Origin: Peptoniphilus_A sp050943655
Lineage (GTDB): Bacteria > Bacillota > Clostridia > Tissierellales > Peptoniphilaceae
Assembly: GCF_050943655.1 (NCBI RefSeq)
Contig: NZ_JBMNPQ010000036.1
Span: 1 to 14,718, forward strand
DNA length: 14,718 nucleotides
Reading direction: 5' to 3'
The notes under the pieces were generated by a model. The model was not told the origin of the DNA. It did no database searches and saw only the letters and a list, made by a program, of their open reading frames with translations. This document shows, piece by piece, positions 7,665 to 14,718 of the stretch; within the stretch, counting starts at the first letter, position 1; each line of letters starts with the position of its first letter. The position numbers and the translations under genes are program-made.

Positions 7665-7685
7665 ACATTAAATACGGAGGAATAA

Positions 7686-8117
7686 ATGAAAGTTAAAATT
7701 ATTAATAAAAGCAAGCACGAAATGCCAGAATATAAGACAAAAGGTGCTTCTGGTATAGACATAAGGGCAAATTTAGAAAGTGACATAGTCCTAAAACCTC
7801 TTGAAAGAATTTTAGTACCAACAGGACTTTTTTTAGAAATGGAAGAAGGATACGAGGCACAAGTAAGAGCCAGATCTGGACTTGCAATAAAAAAAGGTAT
7901 AAGTCTTGTTAATGGTATTGGTACCATTGATTCTGATTACAGAGGAGAAGTTAAAGTTATTATTATTAACCTAAGTAATGAAGAAGTTACCATAAAAGAT
8001 GGAGAGAGAATTGCACAAATTGTGTTCATGAAAATTGAAGTTCCACAAATTATTGAAACTCAAAATATTTCTGAAACAGAGCGTGGAGACGGTGGTTTTG
8101 GACACACTGGACTCTAA
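7686..8117 (+). CDS. dut: Deoxyuridine 5'-triphosphate nucleotidohydrolase (dUTPase)
   Basis: Hydrolyses dUTP to dUMP and pyrophosphate, keeping uracil out of DNA and feeding dTMP synthesis. All five motifs of the trimeric dUTPase family are present in order: motif I GASGIDIRA (20-28), II ARSGLAIKKG (62 on), III GTIDSDYRGE with D82 and Y85, IV DGERIAQIVF, and V RGDGGFGHTG (133-142), the glycine-rich arm that closes over a neighbouring subunit's site. At 143 residues it is typical. GGAGG lies 5 nt before the ATG. It sits just after the pnp terminator, and I see no convincing promoter in the 21 nt between them, so it may depend on read-through or on a weak promoter I cannot identify. ftsK follows after 51 nt that contain promoter-like elements. 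Confidence 0.96.
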   Translation: MKVKIINKSKHEMPEYKTKGASGIDIRANLESDIVLKPLERILVPTGLFLEMEEGYEAQVRARSGLAIKKGISLVNGIGTIDSDYRGEVKVIIINLSNEEVTIKDGERIAQIVFMKIEVPQIIETQNISETERGDGGFGHTGL

Positions 8118-8121
8118 TGAA

Positions 8122-8152
8122 TATTGTTATAATTTTTTCTTATTGTTATAAT
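8122..8152 (+). repeat. 12-bp direct repeat containing two -10 elements
   Basis: TATTGTTATAAT occurs at 8122-8133 and again, identically, at 8141-8152, 19 bp apart start to start, in the dut-ftsK spacer. Each copy holds a full extended -10 motif (TGTTATAAT). Confidence 0.85.
8124..8152 (+). promoter_or_regulatory. Predicted tandem promoters for ftsK operon
   Basis: Upstream option: extended -10 TGTTATAAT at 8125-8133 with no good -35, start near 8140, giving a leader of about 29 nt that includes the GAGGTG ribosome binding site. Downstream option: TATAAT at 8147-8152, also with TG extension, plus TTGTTA (8124-8129) as -35 at 17-bp spacing. That option would start near 8159, almost on the ribosome binding site, and so seems less useful for translation. 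The upstream -10 overlaps the downstream -35, so the two would compete. Inferred from consensus only. Confidence 0.55.
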
Positions 8153-8168
8153 ATTAGTGAGGTGCTAA

Positions 8169-10523
8169 TTGTTGAGTAAGAAAAGAAAAACTAAAAAAAG
8201 CAATAAAAAATTTAATATATTTAGCAAGAATAATAAGAATAAAAAATCAAACACGGGTAAAAGCCAAGCTGCAATTTCTTCAGACAAAGAAATGACAGGC
8301 CTTTTTTTAATGATTATAGGAATTATTTCTTTTATATCTATTTTTAGTCAGAAAATGGGATTAGTGGGTAATGTAATATACAAATTATTTTCAATAATCG
8401 CTGGTTCTGCTAATTTTATGATTCCTGTTCTTATTATTTTTTGGGGAATTTTATATAATTTACCACCAACTAAATTTAACATGAAGAGATACATAATTTC
8501 ATCTTCTGTTATACTTTTGTGCATATTAATTATTTTAGATGGTTCAAAAGAACTTGATATGACTCTTATAGATAGAATCAATAAATCTGCTGAATATCTC
8601 GATATCACACGAAGCGGAGGAGTATTTGGGGCTATCTTTGGATTCTTCTCTTATAAACTATTTGGGTCTGTGGGCACATATATTGTTGTCACATGTATAA
8701 TTTTATTTTCAATATACATGATGTTAAAACCAAATGTTGATCAAATTCTTATTTTATTTGAGGATGTTGGAGAATATATAGAATCTAAAAAAGATAAAAT
8801 CAAAGAAAGAAAAGACAGAAAAGAAGAAAAATCTAAAGAAGTTACAAAAATAGATAAAGAAGTAGACGAAGATCTGTTTATTAATTCTGCGGGATCTACT
8901 GACAATGTAGTCGTAAAAGATTACAAAAATGAAAATCTTGAAAGTTCCGATAGTGATGAAGAGTCCAAAATAGAAAAGATTTCAAAATCTGAAAATTCTA
9001 AAGATAAATCAAAGGATGAATTAGAAGATGATTTAGATTTCGAAGATACAATAAAGAGTGATATAGAAAATCACGAAGAAGCAACTGAATATACATTCCC
9101 AGATATTGCGCTACTAAATCATAATGATGTAAAGAAAAGTTTCTCTAAAGATGTCATATTAAATAATGGCAAAATTATTGAGTCAACAATGGCAAATTTT
9201 GGCATTGATTCAAAAATCGTTGCAATAAATAGAGGACCAGTAATTACATCTTATGAATTAAAACCAGCGCCTGGTGTTAAATTATCTAAAATCGTAAGCT
9301 TAAGTGACAATATTTCAATGGCACTTTCAAGCTCAGATTTAAGAATAGAAGCACCAATTCCAGGAAAAAATGTTGTTGGAATAGAAGTTCCAAATAAATC
9401 TAAGGACACAGTTGGATTAAGAGAAATTATTGAATCACGTGAATTTAAAGATTTGGATTCAAAGTTGCCACTAGCTCTTGGAAAGGATGTTGAGGGAAAT
9501 ATTATCGTATCTTCATTAGAAGATATGCCTCATCTTTTAATAGCTGGTGCAACAGGTTCTGGTAAATCTGTATGCATAAATTCAATAATTACAAGTATAA
9601 TTTATAAATCATCACCTGCTGATGTAAAACTTATGCTTATTGATCCAAAAATTGTTGAACTTAGTGTATATAATGGAATACCTCATCTATTAATTGACGT
9701 CGTTACGAATCCAAAAAAGGCAGCCTTTGCACTTAATTGGGCTGTTGATGAGATGGAAAAAAGATACGAAGCCTTTGCTAAGTATTCTGTAAGGGACTTA
9801 AAAGGTTTTAATGAGAAGATGATTAAATTAGAAAAACCTGAGGAAAAAATGCCACAAATTCTTATTATTGTTGACGAGTTGGCAGACCTTATGATGGTTG
9901 CTTCAAAAGAGATAGAAGAATATATTGCGCGCCTTGCTCAAAAAGCAAGAGCTGCAGGCATGCATTTAATACTTGCAACTCAGCGTCCATCAGTTGATGT
10001 CATCACTGGAACTATTAAGGCAAATATTCCTTCAAGAATTGCATTTTCTGTAAGTTCTTCTATAGATTCAAGAACTATTCTAGATATCGGTGGTGCAGAA
10101 AAACTCCTTGGCAAGGGAGATATGTTGTTTTATCCTGTAAAATATCCTAAACCAAAGAGAATTCAGGGAACAATGATTACTGATGATGAAGTTGAAAGAG
10201 TTGTAAACTTCGTAAAAATGAACAATAGTATCAACAATAAAATAGAGTCAAAAATCGAAAAAGCAATTGAAGATAAGAAGACGAATATGTCATCCGAGAC
10301 TGATGAGTTATTTAAAGACGCAGTTAATTTAGTACTTGAAGATGAGCAAGCTTCTATTTCATATCTTCAAAGAAAGCTTAGAATAGGATATTCTAGAGCT
10401 GGTAGAATTGTCGATCAAATGGAAGAAGTTGGTATAATTGGACCTCATGAAGGATCAAAACCGCGTAAACTACTGATGACGAGGGAAGAAGTTCAAAAAC
10501 TATTGGAGGAAAAAGATGAATAA
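8169..10523 (+). CDS. ftsK: DNA translocase FtsK/SpoIIIE
   Basis: Septum-anchored, ATP-driven pump that moves chromosomal DNA during division. At 784 residues: a Lys-rich N-terminus; about four membrane segments (roughly 44-60, 66-97, 107-123, 150-186); a highly charged Lys/Glu/Asp linker (about 200-310); then the motor, with Walker A GATGSGKS (460-467) and Walker B ILIIVDELAD with D569/E570. The C-terminal gamma winged helix (ISYLQRKLRIGYSRAGRIVDQMEE, then GIIGPHEGSKPRKLL) reads polar DNA sequences. The start is TTG; two adjacent TTG codons (8169, 8172) share the ribosome binding site GAGGTG (8159-8164), and 8172 has the better spacing of 7 nt, so the exact start is open by one codon. The 3' end overlaps rimO by 8 nt. 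FtsK and SpoIIIE cannot be told apart by sequence here; no sporulation genes are in the window. Confidence 0.95.
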   Translation: MLSKKRKTKKSNKKFNIFSKNNKNKKSNTGKSQAAISSDKEMTGLFLMIIGIISFISIFSQKMGLVGNVIYKLFSIIAGSANFMIPVLIIFWGILYNLPPTKFNMKRYIISSSVILLCILIILDGSKELDMTLIDRINKSAEYLDITRSGGVFGAIFGFFSYKLFGSVGTYIVVTCIILFSIYMMLKPNVDQILILFEDVGEYIESKKDKIKERKDRKEEKSKEVTKIDKEVDEDLFINSAGSTDNVVVKDYKNENLESSDSDEESKIEKISKSENSKDKSKDELEDDLDFEDTIKSDIENHEEATEYTFPDIALLNHNDVKKSFSKDVILNNGKIIESTMANFGIDSKIVAINRGPVITSYELKPAPGVKLSKIVSLSDNISMALSSSDLRIEAPIPGKNVVGIEVPNKSKDTVGLREIIESREFKDLDSKLPLALGKDVEGNIIVSSLEDMPHLLIAGATGSGKSVCINSIITSIIYKSSPADVKLMLIDPKIVELSVYNGIPHLLIDVVTNPKKAAFALNWAVDEMEKRYEAFAKYSVRDLKGFNEKMIKLEKPEEKMPQILIIVDELADLMMVASKEIEEYIARLAQKARAAGMHLILATQRPSVDVITGTIKANIPSRIAFSVSSSIDSRTILDIGGAEKLLGKGDMLFYPVKYPKPKRIQGTMITDDEVERVVNFVKMNNSINNKIESKIEKAIEDKKTNMSSETDELFKDAVNLVLEDEQASISYLQRKLRIGYSRAGRIVDQMEEVGIIGPHEGSKPRKLLMTREEVQKLLEEKDE

Positions 10524-11832
10524 AATTCATATCGTGACACTTGGTTGTTCCAAAAATGAAGTAGATACTTCTGTTATGGAATCAATTTTAGATAAAGATA
10601 AATATAGTGTGACTCATGATGCTAGTGAAGCTGATGTAATAATAGTTAATACTTGTGGCTTTATAGATGCCGCTAAGGAAGAGTCTATTGATACAATTCT
10701 TGAGTCAGTTGAATATAAGACAAAGGGAAATTGCAAAAAAGTATTGCTGGCTGGCTGTTTGGCACAAAGATATCCTGAAGAGTTAATAAAAGAGATCCCA
10801 GAAGTTGATGGAATTTTAGGTACAGGAAATATTGGATATATTAATGAACTACTTGATTCCATACTTGACGGCAAGAAAGTTATAAAAACTGATAATTTAA
10901 ATAGTGATTATCTTGAAGGAGTAAAGAAAAAAGATGTTTCAGTAACTGAGTATGTAAAAATTTCAGAGGGATGTAACAATAACTGTTCCTACTGTATAAT
11001 TCCAAAGCTTCGAGGTATAAATAGATCTAGAAAAATTGAGGATATTTACGATGAAGTTAATTACTTAGTTGAAAATGGTGCAAAAGAAATTATTCTAATA
11101 GCACAAAATACAACTGATTACGGAATCGATTTGTACTCAAAATACTCTTTGGCTAAATTAATTAAAGAATTATCAAAAATAGAAAAACTAAAATGGATTA
11201 GAGTTTTGTATTTATATCCTGATCACTTTGATGATGATTTGATTAATGAATTTATAAACAATGAAAAGTTAGTAAAGTACGTTGATATTCCACTTCAACA
11301 CATCTCTGATAATGTTCTAAAAAATATGAACAGGAAAACTAATAAAGAACAAATAATTAACTTAATCACTACTTTGCGAGAAAAAATTGAAGGTATTATC
11401 ATTAGAACTACTTTTATTGTAGGTTTTCCTGGTGAAACTCAAGAAGATTTTGATGAACTGCTTAAATTTATTGAGACGTATAAATTTGATAAATTGGGAG
11501 TTTTTCCTTATTCTCAGGAAGAAGACACAAAGGCAGCACTTCTTGATGACCAAATCGATGATGAGACAAAAGAAAAAAGAAGAGATGAAATAATGAGCGT
11601 ACAAAGCGAAATTTCTTCTAGTATTCTATCCGATAAAGTTGGAGAAAAATTAGAAGTCTTAATAGAAGAAAAAACAGATGAAAAATCCTATATGGGAAGA
11701 AGTTATATGGATGCTCCAGAAATTGATGGAGTTATATATGTAAATAGCGACTCCGAGTTAAAAATTGGAGATTTTGTCGACGTAGAAGTAATTGATAGTT
11801 TAGATTATGATTTGATAGGTGAAAGAATATGA
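10516..11832 (+). CDS. rimO: Ribosomal protein S12 (aspartate) methylthiotransferase
   Basis: Radical-SAM enzyme that adds a methylthio group to a conserved aspartate of ribosomal protein S12. The UPF0004 N-terminal domain carries three [4Fe-4S] cysteines, C11 (LGCSKNE), C47 (NTCGF) and C81 (AGCLAQ). The radical-SAM motif CNNNCSYC (C153, C157, C160) is followed by IIPKLRG, and FIVGFPGE lies further on. A C-terminal TRAM domain ends the protein. The segment GRSYMDAPEIDGVIYV and the N-terminal spacing point to RimO rather than the tRNA-modifying relatives MiaB or MtaB. The 438 residues are standard. GGAGG lies 6 nt before the ATG, inside ftsK. The stop overlaps the pgsA ATG (ATGA). Confidence 0.95.
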   Translation: MNKIHIVTLGCSKNEVDTSVMESILDKDKYSVTHDASEADVIIVNTCGFIDAAKEESIDTILESVEYKTKGNCKKVLLAGCLAQRYPEELIKEIPEVDGILGTGNIGYINELLDSILDGKKVIKTDNLNSDYLEGVKKKDVSVTEYVKISEGCNNNCSYCIIPKLRGINRSRKIEDIYDEVNYLVENGAKEIILIAQNTTDYGIDLYSKYSLAKLIKELSKIEKLKWIRVLYLYPDHFDDDLINEFINNEKLVKYVDIPLQHISDNVLKNMNRKTNKEQIINLITTLREKIEGIIIRTTFIVGFPGETQEDFDELLKFIETYKFDKLGVFPYSQEEDTKAALLDDQIDDETKEKRRDEIMSVQSEISSSILSDKVGEKLEVLIEEKTDEKSYMGRSYMDAPEIDGVIYVNSDSELKIGDFVDVEVIDSLDYDLIGERI

Positions 11833-12362
11833 ATACTCCAAATAAACTGACACTTATTCGTGTTATTATGGTTCCTATTTTTGTTATATTGATGTATCAA
11901 GATTTTAGTTCTGCAAGAATGGTTTCAACAATAGTTTTTGCTGCAGCATCTTTTACAGACTTCTTGGATGGACATATTGCAAGAAAAAATAATCTTGTAA
12001 CTAATTTTGGTAAATTTGCCGATCCACTTGCAGATAAAATTTTAGTCTGTTCAGCTATGATACTATTAGCTAGCACTAATGAGATTCCTGCATGGATGGT
12101 AATTATTATAATTGCAAGAGAATTTGCAATAACAGGCTTTAGAATAATTGCTGCTTCTGAAAATATTACAATAGCAGCAAGTCCACTTGGAAAAATCAAA
12201 ACAGTGTCTCAACTAATTTCTCTAATATTACTATTAACAAATATTGATGCACTTAGAACGCCTGGTCTTTATATATTTTATTTTGCAACATTCTTTACAG
12301 TAGTATCTGGAATAGATTACTTTAAGAAAAATATTAAAGTGCTAGACTTAGAAAATATATAG
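11829..12362 (+). CDS. pgsA: CDP-diacylglycerol-glycerol-3-phosphate 3-phosphatidyltransferase
   Basis: Integral membrane enzyme making phosphatidylglycerol phosphate from CDP-diacylglycerol and glycerol 3-phosphate, the committed step to phosphatidylglycerol and cardiolipin. The CDP-alcohol phosphotransferase motif is complete: D44, D47, G48, A51, R52, G61, D65 and D69 (DFLDGHIAR, then GKFADPLAD). Hydrophobic segments surround it, at about 10-23, 31-43, 72-84, 90-107, 124-140 and 146-163. The N-terminal MNTPNKLTLIRVIMVPIF is typical of PgsA, and 177 residues is normal. The start overlaps the rimO stop by 4 nt, with AGGTG 7 nt upstream. The pgsA-cinA-recA order is a familiar Firmicutes arrangement, supporting PgsA over other members of the superfamily. 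Confidence 0.94.
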   Translation: MNTPNKLTLIRVIMVPIFVILMYQDFSSARMVSTIVFAAASFTDFLDGHIARKNNLVTNFGKFADPLADKILVCSAMILLASTNEIPAWMVIIIIAREFAITGFRIIAASENITIAASPLGKIKTVSQLISLILLLTNIDALRTPGLYIFYFATFFTVVSGIDYFKKNIKVLDLENI

Positions 12363-12369
12363 GTGAAAG

Positions 12370-13617
12370 ATGAAAGCAGCAGTAATTACAGTTGGAACAG
12401 AGCTATTAATAGGTTCCATATTAAATACAAATTCAAAATATGTCTCACAGAAGTTAACTGATTTAGGCGTAGATGTTTCAAAACAAGTAACAGTAGACGA
12501 TAACATGAATGATATAATTGATGAACTTACTTTTATATCTAAAAAATGCGACTTAATTCTTCTAACTGGAGGACTAGGTCCCACTAATGATGATATAACA
12601 AGAGAAAGTTTAGCTAAGTTTTTAGGAAGAAAAATATATCTCGATGAAGAAGAAAAACTTCTCTTGGAAGAAAGATATAGAAATAATAAACAAGTAATGC
12701 CTGAGAATAATTATAAACAAGTATGCCTAATAGAGGGCTCTAACAAGTTAAAAAACAATTGGGGAGCAGCCCTTGGTGAATGGATTATACAAGATGATGT
12801 AACTTATATTGTAATGCCAGGTCCGCCAGGAGAATTTGAACCAATGGTTGATGCATATCTGCCAAAAATCGTTAAGTCAGAAGAGAATATAATCATTAAG
12901 TCTCTCGATGTAATAGGACTTGGCGAAGCAAGAGTTGAAAGAATGATTAGAGCACTTAATATAGAAAATGACAATGTATCTATAAATACTTTTGCACATC
13001 AAGGTTATACTGAAATTAAAATAATAGGTAAGAGTAATGATTTTAGTTTTGTAAGTAAGAGCATTGAAGTTGTTGAAGAAACCTTGTATTCAGAATTTAG
13101 AGATCATATCTATTCTGATAAAAACCTAGAAATTTCAAATGTATTAGTTGAAAAATTAACTCAAAATAATCTTACTATTGCCTTTGCAGAGTCTATTACT
13201 GGCGGTAAACTAGCTTCATCTATTACAGATGTTGCTGGTTCATCAAAGGTAATCAGTTCATCTTATGTGACTTATTCAAACGATTCAAAGCACATGAATC
13301 TAAATGTAAAAAGAAAAACTTTGGATGAGTATGGTGCAGTAAGTAGACAGACAGCTTATGAAATGGCAAAGGGACTAAAAGAGAAAACAGGTGCAGATAT
13401 TTGCGTATCTACAACTGGTGAAGCAGGTCCAATACCAGCAGAAAAAGAAGTTGGAACAGTTTATTCTTGTATATATTTTAATGATGATAAATATTTTACT
13501 AAAGAATATTTCTTTAACGGTGATAGAGATAAAATTAGAAACCGTACAGTTAATTCAGTATTGTCTCAAATTTTATTTCTAGTAAATAGGAAGGAGTATA
13601 TGGATGAAAGAAATTAA
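12370..13617 (+). CDS. cinA: CinA-family protein, NMN amidohydrolase (PncC) with MoCF-like N-terminal domain
   Basis: Two-domain CinA: an N-terminal COG1058/MoCF-like domain, linked in relatives to ADP-ribose pyrophosphatase activity, and a C-terminal PncC-type nicotinamide-mononucleotide deamidase that recycles NMN from NAD-consuming reactions such as DNA ligation. N-terminal markers are VGTELLIGSILNTNSKY, LLTGGLGPTNDD (64-75) and MPGPPGEFEPM. C-terminal markers are AESITGG with S275, YSNDSKH with K307, EYGAVSRQTAYEMAKG and TTGEAGP. The conserved Ser and Lys are kept, while ESCTGG reads ESITGG and the loop after AGP is about two residues shorter than the common GGGTPEKPVG form. AGGTG lies 4 nt before the ATG, 7 nt after pgsA. 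The end overlaps recA by 14 nt. The name comes from competence-inducible genes; no competence gene is in this window. Length is 415 residues. Confidence 0.93.
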   Translation: MKAAVITVGTELLIGSILNTNSKYVSQKLTDLGVDVSKQVTVDDNMNDIIDELTFISKKCDLILLTGGLGPTNDDITRESLAKFLGRKIYLDEEEKLLLEERYRNNKQVMPENNYKQVCLIEGSNKLKNNWGAALGEWIIQDDVTYIVMPGPPGEFEPMVDAYLPKIVKSEENIIIKSLDVIGLGEARVERMIRALNIENDNVSINTFAHQGYTEIKIIGKSNDFSFVSKSIEVVEETLYSEFRDHIYSDKNLEISNVLVEKLTQNNLTIAFAESITGGKLASSITDVAGSSKVISSSYVTYSNDSKHMNLNVKRKTLDEYGAVSRQTAYEMAKGLKEKTGADICVSTTGEAGPIPAEKEVGTVYSCIYFNDDKYFTKEYFFNGDRDKIRNRTVNSVLSQILFLVNRKEYMDERN

Positions 13618-14638
13618 TGGTAAACAAGAGGCACTTAACAATGTTTTAAACCAAATTGAAAAACAGTTTGGCGAAGGTGCTGTAATGCGTCTTGGAGAAG
13701 ATGCTAAACTTGATATAGATTCGACACCTACAGGTTCGCTTGCACTAGATATTGCACTTGGTATTGGCGGAATACCAAAGGGAAGAATTATAGAGGTATA
13801 TGGACCAGAATCATCAGGTAAGACAACACTAACTCTTCACATGCTTGCAGAAGTACAAAAACAAGGCGGCACTGGTGCCTTTATTGATGCAGAACACGCC
13901 CTAGATCCTGGTTATGCTAAAAAACTTGGAGTTGATATTGAAAACTTAATCATTTCTCAACCTGATACTGGTGAACAAGCTCTTGAAATTACTGAAGCAT
14001 TAGTTAGATCTAATGCTGTTGATTTAATTATAATTGACTCAGTTGCAGCACTTGTTCCTCGTGCAGAAATCGACGGTGAAATGGGAGCTGCTCAAATAGG
14101 TCTTCAAGCTCGTCTAATGTCTCAAGCACTTAGAAAATTAACTGGAGCTATTAATAAGTCCAAAACTTCAGTTGTCTTTATTAATCAACTTAGAGAAAAA
14201 GTTGGTGTAATGTTTGGTAATCCAGAGACTACAACTGGTGGTAGAGCTCTAAAATTTTATTCTACAGTTAGATTAGATATTAGGAAAACAGAAAATATCA
14301 AAAAAGGCGATGAAATTATCGGAAATAGAGTTAGAGTTAAAGTCGTAAAGAATAAAGTAGCTCCGCCTTTTAAACAAGCTGAATTTGATATTATGTATGG
14401 CGAAGGAATATCAAAGGTTGGAAACATACTTGATGTTGCAGCTGATGCTGATATAGTTAAAAAAGCTGGTGCTTGGTACTCATACGGAGATGAACGTCTT
14501 GGCCAAGGAAGAGAAAAAGCAAAAGAATTTTTAGAAAATAATCCTGAAATGCTAAGTGAAATTGACCATAAGGTGAGACTACATTATAATTTAATTCAAT
14601 CTGATGAAGAAGAAACAGAAACAGAAGATAATGAATAA
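13604..14638 (+). CDS. recA: Recombinase RecA
   Basis: ATP-dependent strand-exchange protein that forms filaments on single-stranded DNA and triggers LexA self-cleavage in the SOS response. Walker A is GPESSGKT (67-74), the Walker B strand is VDLIIIDS, and the DNA-binding loop regions include GEMGAAQIGLQARLMSQALRKL (L1 area) and NQLREKVGVMFGNPETTTGGRALKFY (L2 area). The C-terminus is acidic (SDEEETETEDNE), as is usual. The length is 344 residues. AAGGAG lies 7 nt before the ATG, within cinA. I see no CGAAC-N4-GTTCG operator or good promoter close upstream, so expression appears to come from the operon, unless a damage-inducible promoter lies further up. Confidence 0.98.
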   Translation: MKEINGKQEALNNVLNQIEKQFGEGAVMRLGEDAKLDIDSTPTGSLALDIALGIGGIPKGRIIEVYGPESSGKTTLTLHMLAEVQKQGGTGAFIDAEHALDPGYAKKLGVDIENLIISQPDTGEQALEITEALVRSNAVDLIIIDSVAALVPRAEIDGEMGAAQIGLQARLMSQALRKLTGAINKSKTSVVFINQLREKVGVMFGNPETTTGGRALKFYSTVRLDIRKTENIKKGDEIIGNRVRVKVVKNKVAPPFKQAEFDIMYGEGISKVGNILDVAADADIVKKAGAWYSYGDERLGQGREKAKEFLENNPEMLSEIDHKVRLHYNLIQSDEEETETEDNE

Positions 14639-14653
14639 TTGGAATGTGATTAA

Positions 14654-14718
14654 GTGAAAATTTTATATTTTACTGACACTCATATTAGAGGTACTAATCC
14701 CAAAAATAGATTAGATAA
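14654..14718 (+). CDS. Metallophosphoesterase N-terminus (3'-truncated by window edge)
   Basis: Only 21 codons plus two bases are visible: a GTG start, then KILYFTDTHIRGTNPKNRLD. The DTH is the first metal-binding motif (DxH) of calcineurin-like phosphoesterases, at the position typical for SbcD/Mre11-type nucleases and related enzymes. The DTHIRGTNPKNR form differs from the ADWHLG of classical SbcD, so I do not assign sbcD. The ribosome binding site is weak (GGAA at 14641-14644). It follows recA by 15 nt with no terminator between, suggesting cotranscription and a possible DNA-repair role. In Bacillus the gene rny lies soon after recA, so this neighbour differs. Confidence 0.7.
   Translation, partial: MKILYFTDTHIRGTNPKNRLD

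Noticed and set aside
13391..13582. Short plus-strand frame inside cinA
   Set aside because: It is an out-of-frame shadow of the CinA C-terminal domain with no ribosome binding site and no family resemblance.
13561..13588. TTGTCT and TAAATA as a recA promoter
   Set aside because: The match to consensus is weak and transcription would begin about on the ribosome binding site.
1..14718. Mobile elements, CRISPR arrays, tRNA/rRNA genes, prophage or toxin-antitoxin genes
   Set aside because: All sequence is taken up by recognised housekeeping genes with spacers of at most 115 nt, and I saw no inverted-repeat ends, spaced repeats or cloverleaf-like elements.

Overview
This is an AT-rich, entirely plus-strand chromosomal segment of a Gram-positive, Firmicutes-type (Bacillota) bacterium. 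Strong purine-rich Shine-Dalgarno sequences, heavy use of AGA for Arg, and the orders infB-rbfA-nrnA-truB-ribF-rpsO-pnp and ftsK-rimO-pgsA-cinA-recA all fit. Protein texture (Asn/Lys-rich IF-2 linker, a TKID-type G4 motif in IF-2) suggests an anaerobic coccus lineage such as Tissierellia/Peptoniphilaceae, but that placement is a guess. No mobile element, CRISPR array, tRNA, rRNA or prophage gene is visible.

Region 1 (1-5095) is the downstream part of the nusA-infB translation operon: the 5'-truncated infB, then rbfA, nrnA (DHH phosphoesterase), truB and ribF. The genes overlap by 1-14 nt or are 3 nt apart, implying one transcript and translational coupling. The theme is ribosome assembly and initiation, tRNA modification, nanoRNA turnover and flavin cofactor supply.

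Region 2 (5096-7664) holds rpsO and pnp. A good sigma-A-type promoter with an extended -10 starts the rpsO transcript. Its leader can fold into a long stem with a G.U/G-C step, and the loop is complementary to the rpsO Shine-Dalgarno sequence. This is the architecture expected of an S15-binding autoregulatory pseudoknot. An intrinsic-terminator-like hairpin separates rpsO from pnp, and a strong terminator closes pnp.

Region 3 (7665-14718) holds dut and then ftsK, rimO, pgsA, cinA and recA, followed by the first codons of a calcineurin-like metallophosphoesterase. A 12-bp direct repeat in front of ftsK carries two perfect extended -10 elements. From ftsK to recA the genes are again overlapping or nearly so. 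The set joins nucleotide sanitation (Dut), chromosome segregation (FtsK), ribosomal protein modification (RimO), phospholipid synthesis (PgsA), NMN recycling (CinA) and recombination (RecA).

Overall this is a conserved housekeeping region. I found no new protein system. The most worthwhile observations are non-coding: the candidate S15-responsive rpsO leader and the duplicated ftsK promoter element.
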